A stretch of 32,780 bases of DNA from Blastococcus sp. CCUG 61487. Lineage in GTDB: Bacteria > Actinomycetota > Actinomycetes > Mycobacteriales > Geodermatophilaceae. Below are positions 12,865-20,122 of this stretch, one piece after another. The stretch is from positions 1,039-33,818 of the forward strand of contig NZ_LWUA01000023.1 of the NCBI RefSeq assembly GCF_005222955.1. Reading direction: 5' to 3'. How positions within the stretch are numbered: the stretch's first letter is position 1; every line of letters begins with the position of its first letter. A model generated the notes under the pieces. It saw only the letters and a list, made by a program, of their open reading frames with translations, was not told the DNA's origin and did not search any database. A program made the translations under genes and the position numbers.

Positions 12865-12946
12865 GCTGGGATCAGGTTCCCTGATCCCAGCGCTACCTCC
12901 CTCACGGTGGGCGGTGGGGGAGGACGCGCTGCGGCGAGGGAGGACG
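12865..12946 (+). repeat. Structured repeat element, copy 2 (after proS)
   Basis: Five bases after the proS stop there is a 12-bp perfect hairpin (12865-12876 with 12880-12891, loop TTC). CCTCCCTCAC at 12896-12905 then pairs with GTGGGGGAGG at 12914-12923, with one G-T pair. A further exact complement, GAGGGAGG, sits at 12936-12943. Stem bases differ from copy 1 in a compensated way (ATGATCAGG/CCTGATCAT there, GGGATCAGG/CCTGATCCC here), so pairing rather than sequence is conserved. CCTCCCTC can pair with either downstream purine block. Confidence 0.8.
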
Positions 12947-13120
12947 ACGCCGGCGGTCCTGACGACGGCGCTCGATCGCGCTTCTGGCATCATGGTCGGT
13001 CGAACATGGCGGTACGGCCCTCTCACCGTGTCCGGCCGTGTCCATCGCTCCGCCCCGGCGTAACCCCACGCGTCCGGCCGGCGAGCAACCACACAGCGTT
13101 CGAGGAGAACACCACACACC
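12947..13120 (+). promoter_or_regulatory. rpsP upstream region
   Basis: This 174-bp stretch after the second structured repeat must contain the promoter of the rpsP-khpA-rimM-trmD operon. It ends in GAGGAGAACACCACACACC before the rpsP GTG, giving a ribosome binding site. I see no convincing -35/-10 pair. Confidence 0.4.
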
Positions 13121-13621
13121 GTGGCCACCAAGATCAAGCTCATGCGCCTGGGCAAGATGCGCGCACCGTACTACCGCATCGTCGTCGCCGACGCCCGCAC
13201 CAAGCGGGACGGCCGCTCGATCGAGACGATCGGCAAGTACCACCCGAAGGAGGAGCCCTCCTTCATCGAGGTGGACAGCGAGCGCGCGCAGTACTGGCTC
13301 GGCGTCGGCGCGCAGCCGACCGAGGCCGTCGCCGCCATCTTCCGGGTCACCGGTGACTGGCAGAAGTTCAAGGGCGAGGCCGCGCCGCCGCCCATGAAGG
13401 TCGCCGAGCCGAAGCCGGACAAGAAGGCCCTCTACGAGGCCGCGGTCAAGGCCGGCATGGACGAGCCGACCACCGACGCCACCACCGCCAAGAAGAAGGC
13501 GCCGGCCAAGAAGGCCGCCGCCGAGGCTCCGGCCGACGCCGCCGAGGCTCCCGCTGCCGAGGACGCGGCTCCCGAGGCTCCGGCCGCGGACGCCGCCCCG
13601 GCCGAGACGCCCGCCGAGTAA
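13121..13621 (+). CDS. rpsP: 30S ribosomal protein S16
   Basis: S16 is an assembly protein of the small ribosomal subunit. The conserved core (residues 1 to about 85) includes [31 protein letters not shown] and [10 protein letters not shown]. It is followed by an actinobacterial extension of about 80 residues, rich in Lys, then Ala, Pro and Glu ([17 protein letters not shown]). This makes 166 residues against about 85 in E. coli. The GTG start has a GAGGAGAA site 14-21 bp upstream. It heads a ribosome-maturation operon; khpA begins 3 bp after its stop. Confidence 0.97.
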   Translation: MATKIKLMRLGKMRAPYYRIVVADARTKRDGRSIETIGKYHPKEEPSFIEVDSERAQYWLGVGAQPTEAVAAIFRVTGDWQKFKGEAAPPPMKVAEPKPDKKALYEAAVKAGMDEPTTDATTAKKKAPAKKAAAEAPADAAEAPAAEDAAPEAPAADAAPAETPAE

Positions 13622-13624
13622 GAC

Positions 13625-13861
13625 GTGCTCGAAGACGCGCTCGAGCACCTGGTCAAGGGCATCGTCGACCACCCCGAGGACGTCGCGGTCGACCTGCTCA
13701 CCAACCGCCGCGGCAAGACCCTCGAGATCCGGGTGCACCCCGACGACCTCGGCAAGGTCATCGGCCGTGGCGGGCGTACCGCCAAGGCACTGCGCCAGGT
13801 GATGACCGGTGTCGGTGGCCGCGGCCTGCGGGTCGACGTCGTCGACACCGACGGGCGCTGA
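13625..13861 (+). CDS. khpA: KH-domain RNA-binding protein (KhpA type)
   Basis: This 78-residue single-KH-domain protein has the GxxG RNA-contact loop in KVIGRGGRTAKALR (about 42-55). The family, also known as UPF0109 or YlqC, lies between rpsP and rimM in most actinobacteria and firmicutes and is linked to small-RNA binding and control of cell elongation in other genera. The GTG at 13625 follows the rpsP stop by 3 bp, so it is co-translated. Length and position match the family exactly. Confidence 0.92.
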   Translation: MLEDALEHLVKGIVDHPEDVAVDLLTNRRGKTLEIRVHPDDLGKVIGRGGRTAKALRQVMTGVGGRGLRVDVVDTDGR

Positions 13862-13871
13862 GCACCGTCCC

Positions 13872-14417
13872 TTGCCGGGAGACCTGCACGACACCGACAC
13901 CGTGGTGGTCGGCCGCATCGGCCGGCCCCACGGTGTCCGTGGTCTGACCACCGTCGAGGTCCGCACCGACGATCCCGACGCCCGCTTCGCGCCCGGCACG
14001 GTCCTGCGTACCGACCCCGCCGGGCGCGGGCCGCTGACCGTCGTGGACAAGCGCTGGCACAGCGGCACGCTGCTCCTGCAGCTGGCCGCGCCGTCCGGCG
14101 AGGTGTACGACGCCCGCGAGACCGTCGACGCCCTGCGCAACACGCTGCTCGTCGTCCCGGTGGCCGAGCTGCCGGAGCTGGACGAGCCCGATTCCTTCTA
14201 CGACCACCAGTTGGTCGGCCTGGCCGCGCGGCTGCCCGACGGCTCACCGCTCGGGGAGATCACCGCGGTCCGCCACGAGGCGCAGGACCTGCTGGTGCTC
14301 CGCCGCCCCGAGGGTGGGGAGGCGCTGATCCCGTTCGTGGCGGCGATCGTGCCGACCGTCGACCTCACCGCCGGTCACGTCGTGATCGACCCGCCCGAGG
14401 GGCTCCTGGACCTGTGA
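13872..14417 (+). CDS. rimM: Ribosome maturation factor RimM
   Basis: RimM assists 30S subunit maturation by binding S19. This 181-residue protein has the N-terminal RimM domain beginning [29 protein letters not shown] and the C-terminal PRC barrel ([64 protein letters not shown]). The start is uncertain: TTG 13872 gives ten residues before the first strand, while GTG 13902 would begin directly at VVGRIG but has no Shine-Dalgarno at proper distance. The longer in-frame extension to 13809 overlaps khpA and is unlikely. Its stop overlaps the trmD start (GTGA). Confidence 0.92.
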   Translation: MPGDLHDTDTVVVGRIGRPHGVRGLTTVEVRTDDPDARFAPGTVLRTDPAGRGPLTVVDKRWHSGTLLLQLAAPSGEVYDARETVDALRNTLLVVPVAELPELDEPDSFYDHQLVGLAARLPDGSPLGEITAVRHEAQDLLVLRRPEGGEALIPFVAAIVPTVDLTAGHVVIDPPEGLLDL

Positions 14418-15151
14418 GCTTCGACGTCCAGGTCGTCACGATCTTCCCCGAGTACCTCGCGCCGCTGCGCCAGTCGCTGCTGGGCAAGGCCGCCGAACGC
14501 GGCCTGGTGAGCATCGGGGTGCACGACCTGCGGCAGTGGACCGACGACGTGCACCGCACCGTCGACGACGCGCCGTACGGCGGCGGGCCCGGCATGGTCA
14601 TGAAGCCCGAACCGTGGGCGCGGGCGCTGGAGGCGGTCCGCCCGCCCGGCACCCGGCTCGTGGTGCCGACCCCGGCCGGTCGGCGGTTCACGCAGGCCAT
14701 GGCCGCCGAGTGGGCCGCCGAGCCCGGGCTGGTCTTCGCCTGCGGCCGCTACGAGGGCATCGACCAGCGGGTGGCCGAGTGGGCCGCCGACGCCGGCCCC
14801 GTGTCGGAGGTGTCGATCGGCGACTACGTGCTGGCCGGCGGCGAGTCGGCCGTGCTTGTCATGGTCGAGGCGGTCACCCGGCTGCTGCCCGGCGTCGTCG
14901 GCAACCAGGAGTCGGTCGAGTTCGACTCGCACGCCGACGGGCTGCTCGAGGGCCCCTCCTACACCCGTCCGGCCTCCTGGCGCGGGCACGAGGTGCCCTC
15001 GGTCCTGCTCTCGGGGGATCACGCCGCGATCTCCCGCTGGCGGCGCGCGGAGTCGCTGCGGCGCACCGCCGAGCGTCGTCCCGACCTGCTGGCGGCCCTC
15101 CCTCCGGACGAGCTCGGCGACGCCGATCGGGCGGCGCTGGACCGGACGTGA
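14414..15151 (+). CDS. trmD: tRNA (guanine-N1)-methyltransferase TrmD
   Basis: TrmD methylates G37 next to the anticodon using S-adenosylmethionine, preventing +1 frameshifts. The 245-residue protein is of normal length and belongs to the SPOUT (trefoil-knot) class. Key segments are [16 protein letters not shown] at the start, [30 protein letters not shown] and [17 protein letters not shown] (the knot and SAM site), and the C-terminal [18 protein letters not shown]. The GTG start overlaps the rimM stop and the stop overlaps the Nudix start, so three genes are tightly coupled. Confidence 0.96.
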   Translation: MSFDVQVVTIFPEYLAPLRQSLLGKAAERGLVSIGVHDLRQWTDDVHRTVDDAPYGGGPGMVMKPEPWARALEAVRPPGTRLVVPTPAGRRFTQAMAAEWAAEPGLVFACGRYEGIDQRVAEWAADAGPVSEVSIGDYVLAGGESAVLVMVEAVTRLLPGVVGNQESVEFDSHADGLLEGPSYTRPASWRGHEVPSVLLSGDHAAISRWRRAESLRRTAERRPDLLAALPPDELGDADRAALDRT

Positions 15152-15645
15152 GCCGTCCGGTCGTGCGGCCCTCCGCCCGCGTGGTGGTGCTCGACCCCGA
15201 CGGGCGGATGCTGCTCTTCGGTGCCCGGTTGGCCGGCCCCGGAGGGCCGCCCGGGGCCGTGCTGTTCTGGTACCCGCCGGGCGGGGGAGTGGAGGACGGC
15301 GAGCCGCTGCGGGCGACCGCGGTGCGGGAACTGGCCGAGGAGATCGGGCTCGTCGTGGACGCGCAGCGGCTCGAGGGGCCGGTCTGGTTGCGCCGGCACC
15401 TCTCGGCCTGGGGCGAGCGCACCCTCGACAACCGGGAGACCTACTTCGTCCTGCGCGACGTCGTCCACGAGGTCGACGTGAGCGGCCAGACCGAGCTCGA
15501 GGCGTTCGCGGACCAGCCGTACCGGTGGTGGACAGCCGAGGAGATCGCCGCCAGCGGCGAGACGTTCGTGCCTCGAGAGCTGGGCGCCGTGCTGCCGCCG
15601 TTGCTGGAGGGGCCCTGGACCGGGCCGCCGCGCATCGTCGTCTGA
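15148..15645 (+). CDS. Nudix hydrolase
   Basis: This 165-residue protein carries a complete Nudix box: GGVEDGE followed after seven residues by RELAEEIGL, matching Gx5Ex7REUxEExGU with all catalytic Glu residues. The domain spans most of the protein ([15 protein letters not shown] to YRWWTAEEI). The substrate is unknown; such enzymes hydrolyse nucleoside diphosphates linked to another moiety. The GTG at 15148 overlaps the trmD stop by 4 bp, so it is translated with trmD. It is an actinobacterial-style insertion between trmD and rplS; a link to tRNA modification is possible but unproven. Confidence 0.92.
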   Translation: MSRPVVRPSARVVVLDPDGRMLLFGARLAGPGGPPGAVLFWYPPGGGVEDGEPLRATAVRELAEEIGLVVDAQRLEGPVWLRRHLSAWGERTLDNRETYFVLRDVVHEVDVSGQTELEAFADQPYRWWTAEEIAASGETFVPRELGAVLPPLLEGPWTGPPRIVV

Positions 15646-15728
15646 GGATGTGGCACAGTAGAGGACTGCTGCGCACCGTCGGCCGCGTCGACGGGGAGTT
15701 CCGAGGAGGAGCCCGCAGCTCCCCGGAA

Positions 15729-15755
15729 CGGACAGCCGGGGCGCCCCGCTGTCCG
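15729..15755 (+). promoter_or_regulatory. Strong hairpin in the rplS 5' leader
   Basis: A 13-bp stem (arms CGGACAGC-GGGGC and GCCCC-GCTGTCCG, one bulged C, essentially no loop) lies 41 bp before the rplS ATG. Upstream, GGGGAG and CTCCCC (about 15694-15724) can form another stem. It could be a ribosomal-protein leader, an attenuator or the terminator of the trmD-Nudix unit. Confidence 0.45.
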
Positions 15756-15795
15756 CGCCGTTGACGAGCCACTGCCAGAACTGAGGACTGCCGAG

Positions 15796-16152
15796 ATGAA
15801 CACCCTGGACGCACTCGACGCCGACTCGTTGCGCGACGACATCCCCGAGTTCCGCGCGGGTGACACCGTCAAGGTCCACGTCCGCGTGGTCGAGGGCAAC
15901 CGCTCCCGCATCCAGGTCTTCCAGGGCGTCGTCATCCGTCGTCAGGGTGGCGGCATCCGCGAGACCTTCACCGTCCGCAAGGTCAGCTTCGGCGTGGGCG
16001 TCGAGCGCACCTTCCCGGTGCACACCCCCGTGGTGGAGCGGATCGAGGTCCTCGCCCGCGGTGACGTGCGGCGCGCGAAGCTCTACTACCTGCGCGAGCT
16101 GCGCGGCAAGGCCGCCAAGATCAAGGAGAAGCGCGAGACCGTCGCGCGCTGA
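15796..16152 (+). CDS. rplS: 50S ribosomal protein L19
   Basis: L19 sits at the interface of the two ribosomal subunits. The 118-residue protein is of standard length and shows the family core [47 protein letters not shown], then [46 protein letters not shown]. The ATG at 15796 has GAGGACTGCCGAG upstream as a weak ribosome binding site. A 150-bp gap with strong hairpins separates it from the Nudix gene, suggesting its own promoter. Confidence 0.97.
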   Translation: MNTLDALDADSLRDDIPEFRAGDTVKVHVRVVEGNRSRIQVFQGVVIRRQGGGIRETFTVRKVSFGVGVERTFPVHTPVVERIEVLARGDVRRAKLYYLRELRGKAAKIKEKRETVAR

Positions 16153-16166
16153 CCTGCGCTGACACA

Positions 16167-16182
16167 GGGCGGTCCCACGCCC
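16167..16182 (+). terminator. Weak hairpin after rplS
   Basis: GGGCG and CGCCC form a 5-bp stem with a 6-base loop 15 bp after the rplS stop. It lacks a U-tract and is a weak candidate terminator. Confidence 0.25.
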
Positions 16183-16212
16183 CTCTGCACCTCCGGCGGG
16201 CCCCCCGCGCCG

Positions 16213-16218
16213 TACGCT
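16213..16218 (+). promoter_or_regulatory. Candidate -10 element of lepB (leaderless)
   Basis: TACGCT matches the TAnnnT -10 pattern and ends 8 bp before the lepB ATG, so transcription would begin at or next to the start codon. No Shine-Dalgarno is visible. Confidence 0.4.
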
Positions 16219-16226
16219 GGCTCTCG

Positions 16227-17168
16227 ATGAGCAGCGAACGGCCCGGGGGGCCCGCCGACGTCGTTCCCGGCGAACCCGACCCGCAGGGGTCCGGTTCCGA
16301 CGCCGGCCCGCCGACGGAGCAGCAGAACGCGTCGTCGGGCCGTGCCCGCCGCCGGCGCGGCGGCGCGGCCAAGAAGGGCTCGCTGCTGCGTGAGCTGCCG
16401 GTCCTGCTCGTCGTGGCCTTCGTCCTCGCCCTCGTGGTCAAGACCTTCTTCGTGCAGGCGTTCTTCATCCCCTCCGGGTCGATGGAGCAGACCCTGCACG
16501 GCTGCCCGGGCTGCACCGGGGACCGCGTGCTGGTCAACAAGGTGCCCTACTGGTTCGGCGAGCCGGAGCCCGGCGACGTCGTCGTCTTCAAGGGCCCCGA
16601 CACGTGGAACGCCGAGGTGACGGTCGAGGAGCCCGGCAACTGGTTCACCGCCGGCATGCTCTGGCTGGGTCGCACCGTCGGCGTCGCGCCGCCCAGCGAG
16701 GACGACTTCGTCAAGCGGGTCATCGCCGTCGGCGGCCAGACCGTCGAATGCTGCGACGTCGAGGGCCGGGTGACTGTCGACGGGGAGCCGCTCGACGAGC
16801 CGTACATCTTCGAGAACACGCCCATCGAGTTCCGCACGTTCGGCCCGGTCCGGGTGCCCGAGGGGCGGCTGTGGGTGATGGGCGACCACCGCTCCGCCTC
16901 GTCGGACTCGAAGGCGCACATCGGCGACGAGTACTTCGGCACGGTCGCGGTGGACGACGTGATCGGTAAAGCGGCGGTCATCGTCTGGCCGGTGAGCCGA
17001 TTCGGATTCATCGTCTCGCCCGACATCCAGAGCACCCAGGCGGCAGCGGTCGGGCTCGAGACAGGAACGGCCGGTGTGCGGCCGGACCTGGTCGCGTCCT
17101 CCGCGGTGGGGCTGCTCGGTGCCGTGCCCGTGGTGGCCTGGCGACGACGTCGCCGACGGCGCCGCTGA
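16227..17168 (+). CDS. lepB: Signal peptidase I
   Basis: LepB cleaves signal peptides of secreted proteins at the outer face of the cytoplasmic membrane. The 313-residue protein has a disordered, basic N-terminal tail (about 1-50), a membrane anchor (about 55-73), the catalytic serine in IPSGSMEQTL (Ser85), the catalytic lysine in DDFVKRVIAVGG (Lys163), and box E GRLWVMGDHRSASSDSK. Near the C terminus a second hydrophobic segment (LVASSAVGLLGAVPVVAW) is followed by a run of arginines, giving a second membrane anchor as in some actinobacterial SipY-type enzymes. The ATG at 16227 has no ribosome binding site and is probably leaderless. Confidence 0.96.
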   Translation: MSSERPGGPADVVPGEPDPQGSGSDAGPPTEQQNASSGRARRRRGGAAKKGSLLRELPVLLVVAFVLALVVKTFFVQAFFIPSGSMEQTLHGCPGCTGDRVLVNKVPYWFGEPEPGDVVVFKGPDTWNAEVTVEEPGNWFTAGMLWLGRTVGVAPPSEDDFVKRVIAVGGQTVECCDVEGRVTVDGEPLDEPYIFENTPIEFRTFGPVRVPEGRLWVMGDHRSASSDSKAHIGDEYFGTVAVDDVIGKAAVIVWPVSRFGFIVSPDIQSTQAAAVGLETGTAGVRPDLVASSAVGLLGAVPVVAWRRRRRRRR

Positions 17169-17187
17169 CCTCCCGCCATCCCGCCCC

Positions 17188-17219
17188 TCGGGCCGCTCCG
17201 TGCGCACGGAGCGGCCCGA
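17188..17219 (+). terminator. Perfect 32-bp palindrome after lepB
   Basis: The two 16-base arms (TCGGGCCGCTCCGTGC and its exact complement) abut without a loop, 19 bp after the lepB stop. This GC-rich inverted repeat without a U-tract is typical of actinobacterial terminators and marks the end of the rplS-lepB unit. Confidence 0.75.
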
Positions 17220-17348
17220 CGCCATTGCGCGCCGATTACCCGAATGGGCCGGGATGTGAGGCAGGTCGCAATTCGATTGTTACGGCTGGGATCACGACCC
17301 GCGCATTCCGCGATGAATGCATGCGCGGAAAAAATGCGAAGAAAGTGT

Positions 17349-17376
17349 TCAAGTATCCGTTTCACCCTTCCGATGG
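17349..17376 (+). promoter_or_regulatory. Candidate FliA/WhiG-type promoter
   Basis: TCAAG-N15-TCCGATGG resembles the WhiG/FliA consensus (TAAA-N15-GCCGATAA, with CTCA-like -35 variants reported in motile actinomycetes). It lies in a 200-bp, unusually AT-rich gap upstream of the response-regulator gene, and a FliA/WhiG sigma gene is encoded 6.5 kb away. Transcription would begin near 17383, 33 bp before the GTG. The match is imperfect. Confidence 0.35.
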
Positions 17377-17415
17377 AGGTGGTGCAAGCAATTCGGAGTC
17401 GAAACGGAGTCAGTT

Positions 17416-18132
17416 GTGTCTGCACCCATGGCGAGCAATGCCCGCGGGGTCACCCGCGTGCTCCTCCTCGCCGACTCGCCCGTCCTGCGTCGCGGCCTGG
17501 TCAGCATGATCAACGAGACCGCGGGCATGCAGGCGGTCGGTACGCCCGGCGAGCTGCGTCGTGCTCTCACGCTGGTCGAGTCGGCCCGTCCGGACGCCGT
17601 CGTCGTCGAGCTGGGCCAGGGCCGCGCCGCGACCCTCAACGCCTGCCGCGACCTCCGTCGCCGCTTCCCGCGCGTGGCCATCGTGGCCCTCGCCACCTCC
17701 GACGACCCGGCCGTGGTCAACGAGGCGCTGGCCACCGGCGTCCGCGGCTACCTCATGATCAACACCTCGCCGACGCTGCTCGGCTGGGCGATCCTGGCCG
17801 CTCGGGCCGGTCGGACCGTCGTCGACCCGCAGATCCGTCGGGTGGAGCCCTCCGCCACGCCGGCCGCCAAGCCGTTCACCCCCGAGGTGCCCCTGACCCG
17901 GCGCGAGCAGGACGTCCTGGACGAGCTGCTGCAGGGCCAGTCGAACCGGCAGATCGGCCGCAACCTGTTCATCAGCGAGGACACCGTCAAGAGCCACGTC
18001 AAGGCCATCCTGCGCAAGCTGGGTGCCCGCGACCGGGCGCACGCCGTCTCGCTGGTGCTCTCCTCGCGCAACCCGGTGTGCAGCTGCGGTGCCCACGGCG
18101 CGGTGCGCGCCGAGGAGCCCGTCGAGCTGTGA
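17416..18132 (+). CDS. Atypical response regulator with LuxR-type HTH
   Basis: This 238-residue regulator has an N-terminal receiver-like domain (about 13-130) and a C-terminal LuxR/FixJ helix-turn-helix (LTRREQDVLDELLQGQSNRQIGRNLFISEDTVKSHVKAILRKLG). The receiver lacks the phosphoacceptor: the expected Asp is Glu65 in DAVVVELGQG, and the usual lysine is missing in GYLMINTSP. It therefore probably works without phosphorylation, like the developmental regulators BldM and WhiI (inference from architecture, not proven identity). The GTG at 17416 has GGAG 6 bp upstream; the upstream in-frame ATG at 17317 would translate AT-rich leader. The C terminus carries CSC and an acidic tail. No kinase gene is adjacent. 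Confidence 0.85.
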   Translation: MSAPMASNARGVTRVLLLADSPVLRRGLVSMINETAGMQAVGTPGELRRALTLVESARPDAVVVELGQGRAATLNACRDLRRRFPRVAIVALATSDDPAVVNEALATGVRGYLMINTSPTLLGWAILAARAGRTVVDPQIRRVEPSATPAAKPFTPEVPLTRREQDVLDELLQGQSNRQIGRNLFISEDTVKSHVKAILRKLGARDRAHAVSLVLSSRNPVCSCGAHGAVRAEEPVEL

Positions 18133-18165
18133 CCCCGGGGGCGCCGACTGCCCCGTCCTCCTCCG

Positions 18166-18204
18166 CACGCAGGGCCGGTCCCGTTCCGGGGCCGGCCCTG
18201 CGTG
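18166..18204 (+). terminator. Strong hairpin terminator after the regulator gene
   Basis: A 17-bp stem (CACGCAGGGCCGG at 18166-18178 with CCGGCCCTGCGTG at 18192-18204, extended by T-G and three C-G pairs) has a GTTCC loop. It starts 34 bp after the stop codon. Confidence 0.8.
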
Positions 18205-18278
18205 CTGTCGTGCGGTGCTGGCGTGGCCGGTGCTGTCCGAGGTGCGTTGTCCGCACCCGGATCGTCAGGACGGCGTCG

Positions 18279-18284
18279 TAGGGT
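18279..18284 (+). promoter_or_regulatory. Candidate -10 element of rnhB (leaderless)
   Basis: TAGGGT fits TAnnnT and ends 9 bp before the rnhB ATG. No ribosome binding site is seen, which supports a leaderless transcript. Confidence 0.35.
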
Positions 18285-18293
18285 CGGTGCCCG

Positions 18294-19088
18294 ATGGCCG
18301 CTCGACCAGTTCACTCCACCGCCGCCCCGCCGCCGCGGGCGCGCCGGGCGGTTCCCGCCGACGACGCATCCGACGCGATGTGGGTGATGGAGCGCTCCCT
18401 GCGCCGGCGGGGATTCGTCGCCGTGGCCGGTGCCGACGAGGCAGGTCGGGGCGCGTGCGCCGGTCCGCTGGTCGCCGCGGCGTGCGTGCTGCCCGCGGGC
18501 AAGCGCGGGCGGGTGCCCGGCCTGGCCGACTCGAAGCTGCTCACCGCGGCCGCTCGCGAGCGGGTGTACGCAGAGATCGTCGACCGGGCCGTGTCCTGGT
18601 CGGTGGTGGAGATCCCGGTGGAGGACCTCGACGCCCGCGGCATGCACGTGACCAACCTCGAGGCCCTGCGTCGGGCCGTGTGCGCGCTCGACCCGGAGCC
18701 GGACTACGTGCTCACCGACGGGTTCGCCGTGCCGGGGCTCGCCCGGCCGGGGCTGGCGGTGTGGAAGGGCGACCGCGTGGCCGCCTGCGTCGCCGCCGCA
18801 TCGGTGCTCGCGAAGGTCACCCGGGACCGCATCATGGCCGAGCTGCACGAGCGGTGGCCGGAGTACGACTTCGCCGGCCACAAGGGCTACATCACCGACG
18901 TGCACACCGCCGCCCTGGAGCGGCACGGGCCGTGCCCGGCGCACCGCCGGCGGTTCGTGAACGTGGCGCGCGCCCGCGACCTGCACGCCGGGAGGGTCCT
19001 CCAGCTGACCGGTGGGGGCACGATGGTCGATGATGGGCCCATGCGCCCTTCGTCCTGCGAGCCCGCGACGAGCACCGAGGACCGATGA
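18294..19088 (+). CDS. rnhB: Ribonuclease HII
   Basis: RNase HII removes ribonucleotides from DNA and RNA primers from RNA-DNA hybrids. The 264-residue protein contains the catalytic pair in VAGADEAGRGACAGPLVAA, the third acid in NLEALRRAV..YVLTDGF, and ASVLAKVTRDRIM followed by FAGHKGYITDVHTAAL, all standard for the family. A 35-residue N-terminal extension and a 30-residue C-terminal tail lie outside the core. The stop overlaps the start of the DUF2469 gene (ATGA), the partner that follows rnhB in actinobacteria. Confidence 0.95.
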   Translation: MAARPVHSTAAPPPRARRAVPADDASDAMWVMERSLRRRGFVAVAGADEAGRGACAGPLVAAACVLPAGKRGRVPGLADSKLLTAAARERVYAEIVDRAVSWSVVEIPVEDLDARGMHVTNLEALRRAVCALDPEPDYVLTDGFAVPGLARPGLAVWKGDRVAACVAAASVLAKVTRDRIMAELHERWPEYDFAGHKGYITDVHTAALERHGPCPAHRRRFVNVARARDLHAGRVLQLTGGGTMVDDGPMRPSSCEPATSTEDR

Positions 19089-19405
19089 GCACCGAGGATC
19101 TCGAGAAGTACGAGACCGAGATGGAGCTGCAGCTCTATCGCGAGTACCGGGACATCGTCCGCCAGTTCACCTACGTGGTGGAGACCGAGCGGCGGTTCTA
19201 CCTGGCCAACTCCGTCGACCTCCAGGTCCGCGAGGCCGGTGGCGAGGTCTACTTCGAGCTCAAGCTCTCCGACGCCTGGGTGTGGGACATGTACCGGCCC
19301 GCCCGCTTCGTCCGCAACGTGCGGGTGCTGACGTTCAAGGACGTCAACGTCGAGGAGCTCGACAAGCCCGACCTCGAGCTGCCCGACGGGCCGCGGCTGT
19401 CCTGA
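19085..19405 (+). CDS. DUF2469 family protein
   Basis: This 106-residue conserved actinobacterial protein (Rv2901c-like) begins MSTEDLEKYETEMELQLYREYRDIVRQF and includes VVETERRFYLAN and FELKLSDAWVWDMYRPARFV. It almost always follows rnhB, and here the genes overlap by 4 bp. The function is unknown. The protein is acidic, soluble and has no signal peptide. Confidence 0.93.
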   Translation: MSTEDLEKYETEMELQLYREYRDIVRQFTYVVETERRFYLANSVDLQVREAGGEVYFELKLSDAWVWDMYRPARFVRNVRVLTFKDVNVEELDKPDLELPDGPRLS

Positions 19406-19417
19406 CGGGAGCCGGCG

Positions 19418-19648
19418 CTACTCGTCGTAGGCCTGGACCCGCTCGATGTCGGTCACGTCGAGGACCTCGGACGCGGAGATGACGCTCACCCGGCCACCGG
19501 CCAACGGCTTGATGGTCAGCCAGCCGGTGGGGGAGAAGCGGACGAGGGCGTCGATCCCCGGCCGGCCGGCCGCCGTCGTGGTCCGCGTGCGCACCGTCGC
19601 CTGGTAGGTGTCCCGCTCGTTCACCTGGACCACCGTCTCGACGTACAT
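19418..19648 (-). CDS. Small conserved-looking hypothetical protein
   Basis: This 76-residue protein (MYVETVVQVNERDTYQATVRTR to the C-terminal VLDVTDIERVQAYDE) looks beta-rich and has no motif I recognise. It converges on the DUF2469 gene with a 12-bp gap. TAGCGT on the minus strand (19656-19661) lies 7 bp before the ATG at 19648 and would serve as a -10 for a leaderless transcript. The longer upstream frame overlaps the UPF0102 gene on the other strand and is rejected. The coding call rests on the promoter, codon use and fit into the gap. Confidence 0.6.
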   Translation of the reverse strand: MYVETVVQVNERDTYQATVRTRTTTAAGRPGIDALVRFSPTGWLTIKPLAGGRVSVISASEVLDVTDIERVQAYDE

Positions 19649-19768
19649 GCGCGCGACGCTAACCCGAACCGCGCTCGCACACCGGGAGCTGCGTCCACAG
19701 CCCGTCGCGCCGTCCACAGACCGGTCGACGGAGCCCCGCTGCAGGCGCGGCGGGGCGAACCTGGGCCG

Positions 19769-20122
19769 GTGCCCGCTCCCACTCTCGGCGGCCGCGGCGA
19801 GGACCTCGCCGTCGCCTACCTGACCGACGCCGGACTGACAGTCCTCGACCGCAACTGGCGCTGCCGCGAGGGGGAGCTGGACGTCGTCGCCCGCGAGCGC
19901 GACACCCTCGTCTTCTGCGAGGTGAAGACCCGGCGCGGGACCGGCTACGGCGTCCCCGTCGAGGCCGTGACGCACGCCAAGCAGCGGCGGATCCGGTTGC
20001 TGGCCCAGCGCTGGCTGGCCGCCCACGACGAGCACGCGCCCGAGGTGCGCTTCGACGTCGTCGGCGTCCTCGTCGGCCGGGACGGACCGGCCCAGGTGAC
20101 GCATCTCCGGGCGGCCTTCTGA
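19769..20122 (+). CDS. UPF0102 (YraN) family endonuclease-like protein
   Basis: This 117-residue protein has the restriction-endonuclease-like core of the YraN family: GRGEDLAVAYL, NWRCREGELDVVARE and TLVFCEVKTRR, giving the E-D-ExK pattern that binds metal. A nuclease role is inferred from the fold. The GTG at 19769 opens the frame just before the motifs. The stop overlaps the next ATG (TGATG), and the gene sits upstream of yifB as in many bacteria, suggesting a link to DNA uptake or recombination. Confidence 0.92.
   Translation: MPAPTLGGRGEDLAVAYLTDAGLTVLDRNWRCREGELDVVARERDTLVFCEVKTRRGTGYGVPVEAVTHAKQRRIRLLAQRWLAAHDEHAPEVRFDVVGVLVGRDGPAQVTHLRAAF

Noticed and set aside
17317..17415. Longer N terminus of the response regulator from ATG 17317
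   Set aside because: The stretch is AT-rich leader with a candidate promoter inside it and encodes unlikely residues. GTG 17416 has a ribosome binding site.
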